A DNA stretch of 64,000 nucleotides, taken from the NCBI GenBank assembly GCA_036503555.1, contig DASXWQ010000071.1:1-64000 (forward strand), written 5' to 3'. Below, piece after piece: positions 39,277 to 46,911 of the stretch. The notes beneath the pieces were generated by a model. That model was not told the origin of the DNA and did not search any database. It saw only the letters and a program-made list of their open reading frames with translations. Numbering within the stretch: position 1 is the stretch's first letter; each line of letters opens with the position of its first letter. A program made the translations under genes and the position numbers. Source of the DNA: Actinocatenispora sp036503555. GTDB lineage: Bacteria > Actinomycetota > Actinomycetes > Mycobacteriales > Micromonosporaceae.

Positions 39277-41822
39277 CCAGCCTGACGCACGCCGAGGCGC
39301 GGGAACGCGCCCGCCTGCTGACCGTCCACTCGTACGCGGTGGATCTCGACCTGTCGGCCGCCGACGGGCCGGGGGCGACGACGTTCGCGTCGGTTGCGAC
39401 GATCCGGTTCGGCTGCGCCGAGCCGGGCGCGACGACGTTCGCCGAGCTGACCGCCGAGCTGCTGTCGGCGACGCTGAACGGCCGGGACGTCACGGCCGGC
39501 CTGTCCGACGGGCGGCTGGCGCTGCCTGACCTGGCCGCCGACAACGAGCTGGTGGTCCGCGCCGAGTGCCGGTACTCGCACACCGGCGAGGGCCTGCACC
39601 GGTTCGTCGACCCGGCGGACGGCGCGACCTACCTCTACGCGATGGCGTTCCTGGACCACGCGCAGCGCATGTTCGCCTGCTTCGACCAGCCGGACCTGAA
39701 GGCGCCGCTCACCCTGTCGGTGACCGTGCCGGACCGCTGGACGGTGATCTCCAACGAGCGCGGCGAGCCGGTACCCGATCCCGCGGGGCGCGACCTGGCC
39801 CGGTGGGAGTTCGCCACGACGCGCCCGCTCGCGCCGTACTTCATGACCCTGTGCGCCGGGCCGTACCACTCGGTCTACCGGTCGCACAGCCAGCTCCGCG
39901 GCCCCGAGTCGGTCCGCGGCGACGTCCGGTACGGGCTGCACTGCCGGCGCTCGCTCGCCGAGCACCTCGACGCGGACGCCGAGGAACTGTTCGACACGAC
40001 GGCGAGCTGCCTCGACGCATACCACGAGCTGTTCGGCGTGCGGTACCCGTTCGGCGACACGTACGACCAGGTGTTCGTGCCGGAGTTCAACATGGGCGCG
40101 ATGGAGAACCCGGGCTGCGTGACCTTCCGGGACGAGCTGGTGTTCCGGGGTGCGGTGACCGAGGCCGAGCGGGAGAACCGGGCGTACATCATGGCGCACG
40201 AGATGGCGCACATGTGGTTCGGCGACCTGGTCACGATGCGCTGGTGGGACGACCTGTGGCTGAACGAGTCGTTCGCGACCTACCTGGCGCTGCGAATCCT
40301 GCCGACCGCCACGCGCTACCGGGCGGCGCTGGCCACGTTCGCCGGCGGCCAGAAGCTCGCCGGCTACCAGGCCGACCAGTCGAGCTGGACGCATCCCGTC
40401 GCGCCGGCCGAGGTCGCGGACACGGCCGGCGCGCTCGTCAACTTCGACGCGATCTCGTACCCGAAGGGGGCGTCGGTGCTGCGCCAGCTCGCCGCCTGGC
40501 TCGGCGACGAGGCGTTCGTCGACGGGCTGCGGCGGCACTTCGAGCGCCACGCGTACGGCAACGCAGACCTCGCCGACCTGGTCGCCTCGCTCACCGAGTC
40601 CAGCGGCCAGGACGTCGCGACGTGGGCCGACACCTGGCTGCGTACGGCCGGGGTGGACCGCCTGGTGCCGGAGGTCGAGGTGGCCGACGGCCGGTACGCG
40701 AGTGTCCACGTGCGACAGTCCGGTGTGGACGGTGCGCCGGAACGCCCGCACCGCATCGCCGTCGGCCTCTACCGCAACGGTTCCCGCTACCACCGCACCG
40801 AGCTGACCATCCACGGTGGACGGACCCCGGTGCCGGAGCTGGCCGGCCTGTCCGCCGCGGACCTGCTGCTGGTCAACGACGGCGACCTCACCTTCGCCAC
40901 CGTACGGCTGCCGGACGGCGCCGCCGGGCGCCTCGACACGCTGCTGCCCGAGGTGACCGATCCGCTCACCCGGGCGCTGCTGTGGGGCATCGCGTGGGAC
41001 TCGGTCCGCGCCGGCGAGCTGTCGCCGACCGCGTTCGTCCGGCTCGTCTCGACCGGCATCGCCTCCGAACCGCAGGTACCGCTGCTGTCGTCCATGCTCG
41101 ACCGGGCACAGGACCACGTCGCCGACCGGTACGTGCCGCCGGCCGACCGGCCCGCCGCACTGGCCGCGCTCGCCGCCGCCTGCGACGAGCTGCTTTCGTC
41201 CGCGCCGCCCGGCGGCGGCCGGCGGCTCGCCGCGTACCGGGCGCTCGTGTCGGCGACCGTCGACACCGACCGGCTGGCCGCCGCGTTGGCCGGCGCCGGC
41301 CTGCCCGACGGCGTACGCCCCGACCCGGAGCTGCGCTGGCGGATCCTGTCCCGGCTCGTCGTCCTCGGCGCCGCCGGACCCGCCGAGATCGACGCCGAGG
41401 CGGAGCGGGACGCCACCGCGCAGGGCACCGTGCACGCCGTACGCTGCCGGGCCGCGCTGCCCGACCCGGACGCGAAGGCCCGCGCCTTCACCGCCCTGCT
41501 CACCGACACCGACCTGCCGAACCGGCACACCCAGGCCCTCGGCCGTGGTTTCTGGCACCCCGAACAGACCGAGCTGACCGCCGGGTACGTGCCGCGGTTC
41601 TTCGCCGAGATCGTCACCGCCGCCGCCCCGCGTACCACCGAGATGGGCTGGCGGCTCGTCGCCGACGCCTTCCCCCGGTACGCGATCGGCGCGGAGACCG
41701 TCGCGGCGAGCGAGAAACTGCTGGCCGGTGACCTGCCCACCGGCGTACGGCGCGGACTGATGGAGCACCGGGACGCGCTCGTCGTCGCCGTACGCGCCCG
41801 CGCCGCCGCCGAGCGCCCCTGA
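39273..41822 (+). CDS. pepN: M1 family aminopeptidase N, paralogue
   Basis: The 849-residue enzyme has GAMEN (MGAMENPGC), H309-E310-xx-H313 (HEMAHMWFGDLV) and E332 in NESFATYL. It aligns with the upstream gene along its whole length, including the start (TSLTHAEARERARLLTV) and the C-terminal ALGRGFWHPEQTEL, so the two arose by tandem duplication and then diverged. The GTG start sits in GTGA with the stop of the first gene. Both sets of zinc ligands are intact, so two active enzymes with different preferences are likely. Confidence 0.93.
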   Translation: MTSLTHAEARERARLLTVHSYAVDLDLSAADGPGATTFASVATIRFGCAEPGATTFAELTAELLSATLNGRDVTAGLSDGRLALPDLAADNELVVRAECRYSHTGEGLHRFVDPADGATYLYAMAFLDHAQRMFACFDQPDLKAPLTLSVTVPDRWTVISNERGEPVPDPAGRDLARWEFATTRPLAPYFMTLCAGPYHSVYRSHSQLRGPESVRGDVRYGLHCRRSLAEHLDADAEELFDTTASCLDAYHELFGVRYPFGDTYDQVFVPEFNMGAMENPGCVTFRDELVFRGAVTEAERENRAYIMAHEMAHMWFGDLVTMRWWDDLWLNESFATYLALRILPTATRYRAALATFAGGQKLAGYQADQSSWTHPVAPAEVADTAGALVNFDAISYPKGASVLRQLAAWLGDEAFVDGLRRHFERHAYGNADLADLVASLTESSGQDVATWADTWLRTAGVDRLVPEVEVADGRYASVHVRQSGVDGAPERPHRIAVGLYRNGSRYHRTELTIHGGRTPVPELAGLSAADLLLVNDGDLTFATVRLPDGAAGRLDTLLPEVTDPLTRALLWGIAWDSVRAGELSPTAFVRLVSTGIASEPQVPLLSSMLDRAQDHVADRYVPPADRPAALAALAAACDELLSSAPPGGGRRLAAYRALVSATVDTDRLAAALAGAGLPDGVRPDPELRWRILSRLVVLGAAGPAEIDAEAERDATAQGTVHAVRCRAALPDPDAKARAFTALLTDTDLPNRHTQALGRGFWHPEQTELTAGYVPRFFAEIVTAAAPRTTEMGWRLVADAFPRYAIGAETVAASEKLLAGDLPTGVRRGLMEHRDALVVAVRARAAAERP

Positions 41823-41853
41823 CCGGGGCCCCGTGGTGGCATGATCTTCTGAC

Positions 41854-43164
41854 ATGATTCTGGACCCGGCGGAGACGATGTCCGTCGACGCGCGTACCGC
41901 GCTGCAACAGCGGCGGCTGCGCGGGCTCGTCGACCGGTTGCTCGCCCGTACCGGAGGGTTGCAGGCGGAGCGGCTGCGCGCGGCGGGCGTCGACGCCGGC
42001 GCCGGGCTCGGCCTCGCCGACCTGCCGCGGCTGCCCACCCTCGGCAAGGACGACCTGTGGGCGCACTACCCGTTCGGGCTGCTCGCCGTCGACCGCACCG
42101 AGCTGGCCGCGATACACGGATCGTCCGGCACCTCCGGCCGCCCCACGATCGTCGGGTACACCGAGGCGGACCTGCGGCTGTGGGGGCACGTGATGGCCCG
42201 CGCGCTCGCCGGCGCCGGCGCCACCCCGCGCTCCACCATCCACAACGCCTACGGGTACGGCCTGTTCACCGGCGGGCTCGGCGTCCACCACGGCGCCCGC
42301 ACCCTCGGCGCCACCGTCGTACCCATCTCCGCCGGCATGACCCAGCGGCAGGTCCGGCTCATCACCGACCTCGCCCCCGACGTGCTGACCTGCACCCCGT
42401 CGTACGCCGTCTACCTGGGGGAGACGTTCGCGTCGGCCGGCGTCGCGCCGGACGAGATCAGCCTGCGCGTCGGGATACACGGGGCGGAGCCGTGGACCGA
42501 CGCGATGCGCGACAAGATCGAGGCGCTGCTCGGCACCCGCGCCCTCGACATCTACGGGCTGTCGGAGATCATCGGCCCCGGCGTCGCCTGCGAGACGCTC
42601 GACTCCGCCGGCTGGCTGCACGTCGCGGAGGACCACTTCTACGTCGAGGCGCTGGACCCGGCGACCGGAGACCCGGTGCCCGACGGCGAGATCGGCGAGC
42701 TGACGTTCACCACGTTCACCAAGCAGGCGCTGCCGCTGCTGCGGTACCGCACCGGCGACCTCGCCCGGCTCGACCGCACACCCAGCCCGGACGGGCGTAC
42801 CACGGTGAAGATGAGCCGGATCGTCGGCCGCCGCGACGACATGCTCGTGGTCCGCGGCGTCAACGTGTACCCGAGCGAGATCGAGTCGGTGGTGCTGGCC
42901 GACCCCGCGGTCGCCCCGCAGTACCTGCTCGTGCTCGACACGCGTACCGCGCAGACCCGGCTCGTGGTGTGCGTCGAGACGGCCGGCGACACCGACCCGG
43001 CGCCCGTCGGCGACCGGATCGCCGCCGGCCTGCACGAACGGCTCGGCCTGCGCTGCGACGTCCGCGTCCTCGGCCCCGGCGGCCTGCCCCGCACCGAGGT
43101 CGGCAAGGCGGTCCGCCTGCGCCGCTGGACCGCCGGCGAACCACCCCTCCCCGGCCTCACCTGA
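41854..43164 (+). CDS. Phenylacetate-CoA ligase-like adenylating enzyme
   Basis: The 436-residue protein of the ANL superfamily resembles PaaK. It has the AMP-binding loop SSGTSGRPT (from residue 90), IYGLSEIIGPG, YRTGDLARLD, and the C-terminal VRGVNVYPSEIESVV. It should form an acyl-adenylate and then a CoA thioester from an aromatic acid. The rest of the phenylacetate pathway is not in the window, so the substrate is uncertain. CATGAT lies eight bases before the ATG. Confidence 0.85.
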   Translation: MILDPAETMSVDARTALQQRRLRGLVDRLLARTGGLQAERLRAAGVDAGAGLGLADLPRLPTLGKDDLWAHYPFGLLAVDRTELAAIHGSSGTSGRPTIVGYTEADLRLWGHVMARALAGAGATPRSTIHNAYGYGLFTGGLGVHHGARTLGATVVPISAGMTQRQVRLITDLAPDVLTCTPSYAVYLGETFASAGVAPDEISLRVGIHGAEPWTDAMRDKIEALLGTRALDIYGLSEIIGPGVACETLDSAGWLHVAEDHFYVEALDPATGDPVPDGEIGELTFTTFTKQALPLLRYRTGDLARLDRTPSPDGRTTVKMSRIVGRRDDMLVVRGVNVYPSEIESVVLADPAVAPQYLLVLDTRTAQTRLVVCVETAGDTDPAPVGDRIAAGLHERLGLRCDVRVLGPGGLPRTEVGKAVRLRRWTAGEPPLPGLT

Positions 43165-43241
43165 CCCCGGACGTACGAAACGGGGCCGGACCGGCTGTGG
43201 TGATCGGCACGAAGAGTGACCGGCGCCGGCCGCGATCTGCC

Positions 43242-43247
43242 TAGGAT
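43242..43247 (+). promoter_or_regulatory. -10 element of nadD (leaderless start)
   Basis: TAGGAT ends six bases before the nadD ATG. No ribosome site is present, which fits a leaderless transcript. Confidence 0.5.
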
Positions 43248-43253
43248 GCGCGG

Positions 43254-43877
43254 ATGCAGCAGGACAACCCGCGGCGGCGGGTGGGGATCATGGGTGGCAC
43301 GTTCGACCCGATCCACCACGGGCACCTGGTCGCGGCGAGCGAGGTGGCGGACCGGTTCGGCCTGGACGAAGTGATCTTCGTACCGACCGGCCAGCCGTGG
43401 CAGAAGGGCCACACGTACGTGAGCCCCGCCGAGGACCGCTACCTGATGACGGTGATCGCGACGGCGTCGAACCCGCGCTTCGCGACGAGCCGGGTGGACA
43501 TCGACCGGCCCGGCCCCACGTACACCGTCGACACGCTGACCGAGCTGCACGCCTCGTACGGGCCGGACGTCGAGCTGTTCTTCATCACCGGCGCCGACGC
43601 GCTCGGCGCGATCCTGTCGTGGAAGGACGCCGACCGGGTGTTTGACCTCGCCACGTTCGTCGGCGTCACCCGCCCCGGGTACGAGCTGTCCGACGCGCAC
43701 CTGCCCCGCGACTCGGTACGGCTGGTCGAGGTGCCGGCGATGGCGATCTCGTCGTCCGCCTGCCGGGACCGGGTCCGCGGCGGCAAGCCCGTCTGGTACC
43801 TGGTGCCGGACGGAGTCGTGCAGTACATCGCGAAGCGCGGGCTGTACCGCAACGGTCCGGTCGAGCCGCCGCGCTGA
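43254..43877 (+). CDS. nadD: Nicotinate-nucleotide adenylyltransferase
   Basis: The 207-residue nucleotidyltransferase has the motif GGTFDPIHHGHL (residues 14-25) and the late ISSSACRDR, the equivalent of ISSTxxR. These bind ATP and nicotinate mononucleotide to make deamido-NAD in NAD biosynthesis. RPGPTYTVDTL is also characteristic. Length is typical. It is followed by rsfS and a phosphatase, a conserved actinobacterial order. Confidence 0.95.
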   Translation: MQQDNPRRRVGIMGGTFDPIHHGHLVAASEVADRFGLDEVIFVPTGQPWQKGHTYVSPAEDRYLMTVIATASNPRFATSRVDIDRPGPTYTVDTLTELHASYGPDVELFFITGADALGAILSWKDADRVFDLATFVGVTRPGYELSDAHLPRDSVRLVEVPAMAISSSACRDRVRGGKPVWYLVPDGVVQYIAKRGLYRNGPVEPPR

Positions 43878-43923
43878 CTCCGGGGTGTGAGAACCTGGAG
43901 ACTCACGTACCGGAAGGGAACCC

Positions 43924-44331
43924 GTGCCCGCTACCGAACACGCCCGTGAGCTGGCCCTCGCCGCCGCGGCCGCCGCCGCCGACAAGAAGGCGGAGAACAT
44001 CGTCCTCATCGACGTCAGCGAGCAGTTGGTGATCACCGACGTGTTCCTGCTGGCCTCCGCGCCGAACGAGCGGCAGGTCAAGTCGATCGTCGACGCGGTC
44101 GAGGAGCGCCTGCACGCCGCGGGGGAGAAGCCGATCCGGCGCGAGGGGCACCGCGACGGGCGCTGGGTCCTCCTCGACTACGCCGACCTGGTCGTGCACG
44201 TCCAGCACAACGACGAGCGCACGTTCTACGAGCTGGACCGGCTGTGGCGGGACTGCCCGATCATCCCGTTCACCGACCCGGCCGTCGCGGCGGCCGACAC
44301 GGGACCGGGGTCCGGCGAGGGCGGCCGGTGA
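43924..44331 (+). CDS. rsfS: Ribosome silencing factor RsfS
   Basis: The 135-residue protein of the Iojap/RsfS family shows VLIDVSEQLVITDVFLLASA and DGRWVLLDYADLVVHVQ. It binds ribosomal protein L14 and blocks joining of the subunits under nutrient limitation. GAAGGGA seven bases before the GTG at 43924 supports the start. Its stop overlaps the start of the phosphatase gene. Confidence 0.95.
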   Translation: MPATEHARELALAAAAAAADKKAENIVLIDVSEQLVITDVFLLASAPNERQVKSIVDAVEERLHAAGEKPIRREGHRDGRWVLLDYADLVVHVQHNDERTFYELDRLWRDCPIIPFTDPAVAAADTGPGSGEGGR

Positions 44332-44924
44332 CCCGGCTGCTGCTCTGCCGGCACGGCCAGACCCTCTGGAACGCCACCGGCCGTATTCAGGGACAGACCG
44401 ACATCGACCTGGACGAGGTGGGCCGGGCGCAGGCCGAGCAGGCCGCGGCGCTGCTCGCCGCGCAGCGCCCCGACGTCCTCGTCGCCAGCGACCTGCGCCG
44501 CGCGCAGCACACCGCCGCCGCGATCGCCGGCACCACCGGGCTGCCCGTGCACACCGACCCGCGGCTGCGCGAGCGCGGGTACGGGCCGTGGGAGGGGCAG
44601 ACCGACACCGAGCTGACCGAGTCGTACCCGGAGGAGTTCCGGCGCTGGCGGGCCGGCCAACCGGTACGCGTCGACGGCGTCGAGGACCTCGCCGACGTGT
44701 CGAAGCGGATGTCCGAGGCGCTGCTCGCCGCCGCCGAACGAGCCCCCGGCGGGACCGTACTCGTGGTCAGCCACGGCGGTGCCGCGCGGCGCGGCATCGG
44801 CGCCCTGCTCGGCTGGCCAGACGAGGTCGTACACACCCTCGGCGCCCTCTCCAACTGCCACTGGTCCGAGCTGCGCAACAGCCGGCGCGGCTGGCGCCTG
44901 CACGGCCACAACCTCGGCGCCTGA
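44328..44924 (+). CDS. Histidine phosphatase family protein (phosphoglycerate mutase-like)
   Basis: The 198-residue protein has the RHG motif (LLLCRHGQT, catalytic His9), a second arginine region (LVASDLRRAQHTA) and the late VVSHGGAAR with the second catalytic His. The size suggests a small cytoplasmic phosphatase rather than a glycolytic mutase. The GTG overlaps the rsfS stop (GTGA), so they are coupled. Similar genes commonly follow rsfS in actinobacteria; the substrate is not known. Confidence 0.9.
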   Translation: MTRLLLCRHGQTLWNATGRIQGQTDIDLDEVGRAQAEQAAALLAAQRPDVLVASDLRRAQHTAAAIAGTTGLPVHTDPRLRERGYGPWEGQTDTELTESYPEEFRRWRAGQPVRVDGVEDLADVSKRMSEALLAAAERAPGGTVLVVSHGGAARRGIGALLGWPDEVVHTLGALSNCHWSELRNSRRGWRLHGHNLGA

Positions 44925-44992
44925 GCGGCTGCCGTACCGGACCGGCGGCGATTCGCCGGGAACCTCCCGGCCCCGCGCTGCGTCACATCGGT

Positions 44993-45535
44993 ATGAGTGT
45001 TGACGCGAGTGAACGGTCCAGGGCTTCGGCGGCGTCGCCCGTCGCCGGTCCACCGCATCGGCGGTACCGCGTGATCGGCGGCGTACTGCTGGCCGGGGCG
45101 TTGAGCGCGGCCCTCCTGGGAGGCTGCAAGTCGTCCGGGTCCGACCCGCAGTCGGCCGGGTCCGCCGGTTCCTCCGCCTCCCCGTCCGGGTCGCGGTCCC
45201 CGTCGGCGTCCGCTCCGGCGTCGCCGTCCGGCCGGCCCTCGTCCTCCGCTCCCGGCGCGCCGTCCACGCCCGGCCGGAGCACGCCGCCCGCCACGAAACC
45301 CGCCGGGAACATCGAAACCCACACCGGCACCGTCACCCAGGGTGTCGAGCCGGGCTGCCTGATCCTCCGCGCCTCCGACGGGATGTACGAGCTGGTCGGG
45401 GCCGACACGACGGCGAAGCGGGCACTGCGCCCCGACGCGAAGGTCGTGGTCCGGGGGTACGAGGAGCGTGGCCTGATGAGTCACTGCATGCAGGGCAAGA
45501 TGCTCAAGGTCGTCTCGGCCCGCGCGGCCAGCTGA
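44993..45535 (+). CDS. Putative lipoprotein, unknown function
   Basis: The 180-residue product has a long basic N-terminus and a hydrophobic segment ending in the lipobox LLGGC. A Ser/Pro/Ala-rich linker (~50-100) and a small C-terminal domain (~105-180, HTGTVTQGVEPGCLILRASDG) that looks like an OB-type beta fold follow. It is probably anchored outside the membrane. I do not recognise the domain. A hairpin terminator follows at 45546. Confidence 0.75.
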   Translation: MSVDASERSRASAASPVAGPPHRRYRVIGGVLLAGALSAALLGGCKSSGSDPQSAGSAGSSASPSGSRSPSASAPASPSGRPSSSAPGAPSTPGRSTPPATKPAGNIETHTGTVTQGVEPGCLILRASDGMYELVGADTTAKRALRPDAKVVVRGYEERGLMSHCMQGKMLKVVSARAAS

Positions 45536-45545
45536 CCCCCGCGCC

Positions 45546-45576
45546 GCCCCGGACCGCCGTTCGCACGGTCCGGGGC
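45546..45576 (+). terminator. Terminator after the lipoprotein gene
   Basis: GCCCCGGACCG (45546-45556) pairs perfectly with 45566-45576 around a 9-base loop, beginning 11 bases after the stop codon. Confidence 0.7.
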
Positions 45577-45670
45577 GCCCGTGTATCCGGTGTCACATCG
45601 GCCCCGCTCAGGTGGTGTACGTCCCGTTTTGTGGCGGCTCCGATAGCACGGTCGGCGTGGATCCGGTGAG

Positions 45671-45698
45671 TTGTCCACAGCCCCTCCGGTTGTCCACA
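45671..45698. repeat. Pair of DnaA boxes upstream of comEA
   Basis: Two perfect TTGTCCACA boxes lie at 45671-45679 and 45690-45698, 19 bases apart. The pair resembles those at 21668-21694 and 54116-54144, but the G-quadruplex part is missing here. TACGGT at 45739-45744, the probable comEA -10 element, follows. Confidence 0.6.
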
Positions 45699-45750
45699 GA
45701 ACGGCCGCTCACCGCCTCGGCGCGTGCTCCGTCCGGCCTACGGTCGCCGC

Positions 45751-46911
45751 GTGATCGCCACCCGCCGCACCACCTCCGGCACCGCGTACCGCCGGCTGAG
45801 CGAGATCCTGCCCGCCGGACGCCGCGTCCGTACCGCCGGGCACCCGCCCGACGACCCCGGACCGGATCCTCTTCCGCCGCTGATCGACGATCCGCCGATC
45901 GACCCCGATCCGTCGGGTACCGGCTGGCCGGACCCGCCCGACATCCCGGCCACGGTCGGCGATCCGCCGACCCGCCGTACCTCGGGCGCCTCGCCGATGC
46001 GGGCCGACCCGCCCGACACCCCACCGCCCCGGCTCGGCCCGCCGTACGCCCCGGAGGAACAGCCCGACCCGTTCGCCGCCCCGCAGGTACGGAGCGCGGG
46101 GGTCGCCGCTGCCGGCGGAGATGTCGTGGGTTCGGCCCGAGCCGGTTCGCCGCGGCGGTCCGCGGATCCAGCGGACGCCGGGTCCGGCGGGACACCGGCT
46201 GACGAGCCTTCGCCCGAGCCGGACGAGGTCGTCGAGTGGGACGCGGCGCGCCGGTCGCCGGAGCCCGACGCCCCGGCGGGCGGTTGGCTGGACCGCACGG
46301 CGCGCACCCTCGGCGTACGGCGGGCGTTGCTGGATCCCGGGCGACGTGGCCTGCGCGCGATCGTCGTGCTGGCCGTGCTCGCCGTGCTGGTCGCGGCCGG
46401 CGTCGCCTGGTGGCTGCGGCCCCGCGCGGAGTCCGTACCGCCGCCGGCCGCACCGGTCACCACCGCGGCGCCGGCGCGGTCCGGTCCGGACCGGCACCTC
46501 GTCGTCTCGGTCGTCGGTCGGGTACGCCGGCCCGGCCTCGTCCGGCTGGCCGAAGGCGCCAGGGTGGCGGACGCGTTGCGCGCCGCCGGCGGCCCGCTGC
46601 CCGGCACCAACACCACGTCACTGAACCTGGCGGCCAAGGTCAGCGACGGTGAGCAGATCGTCGTCGGGGTGACGCCGCCGCCGGGCCCGGCCGGCGCGAG
46701 TGACCCCGCCGAGGCCGGCGGCAAGATCAATCTGAACACCGCGACCGAGGCCGACCTCGACAAGCTGCCGGGCATCGGGCCGGCGCTCGCGCAGCGGATC
46801 ATCGCGTTCCGCACCGAGCACGGCGGCTTCCGCTCGATCGACGAACTCAAGCAGGTCAGCGGCATCGGCGACGCACGGTTCGCCGACCTCAAGGACCTGG
46901 TGACGGTGTGA
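45751..46911 (+). CDS. comEA: ComEA-type helix-hairpin-helix DNA-binding protein
   Basis: The 386-residue protein has a long disordered Pro/Asp-rich N-terminal region (~1-205). A transmembrane helix (~210-230, AIVVLAVLAVLVAAGVAWWL), a SLBB domain (VVSVVGRVRRPGLVRL) and a C-terminal double HhH domain follow (INLNTATEADLDKLPGIGP, IDELKQVSGIGD). ComEA binds incoming DNA at the outer face of the membrane. The long cytoplasmic extension is typical of actinobacterial members. TACGGT six bases before the GTG at 45751 supports a leaderless start; GTG 45724 is an alternative. It is coupled to comEC by GTGA. Confidence 0.9.
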   Translation: MIATRRTTSGTAYRRLSEILPAGRRVRTAGHPPDDPGPDPLPPLIDDPPIDPDPSGTGWPDPPDIPATVGDPPTRRTSGASPMRADPPDTPPPRLGPPYAPEEQPDPFAAPQVRSAGVAAAGGDVVGSARAGSPRRSADPADAGSGGTPADEPSPEPDEVVEWDAARRSPEPDAPAGGWLDRTARTLGVRRALLDPGRRGLRAIVVLAVLAVLVAAGVAWWLRPRAESVPPPAAPVTTAAPARSGPDRHLVVSVVGRVRRPGLVRLAEGARVADALRAAGGPLPGTNTTSLNLAAKVSDGEQIVVGVTPPPGPAGASDPAEAGGKINLNTATEADLDKLPGIGPALAQRIIAFRTEHGGFRSIDELKQVSGIGDARFADLKDLVTV

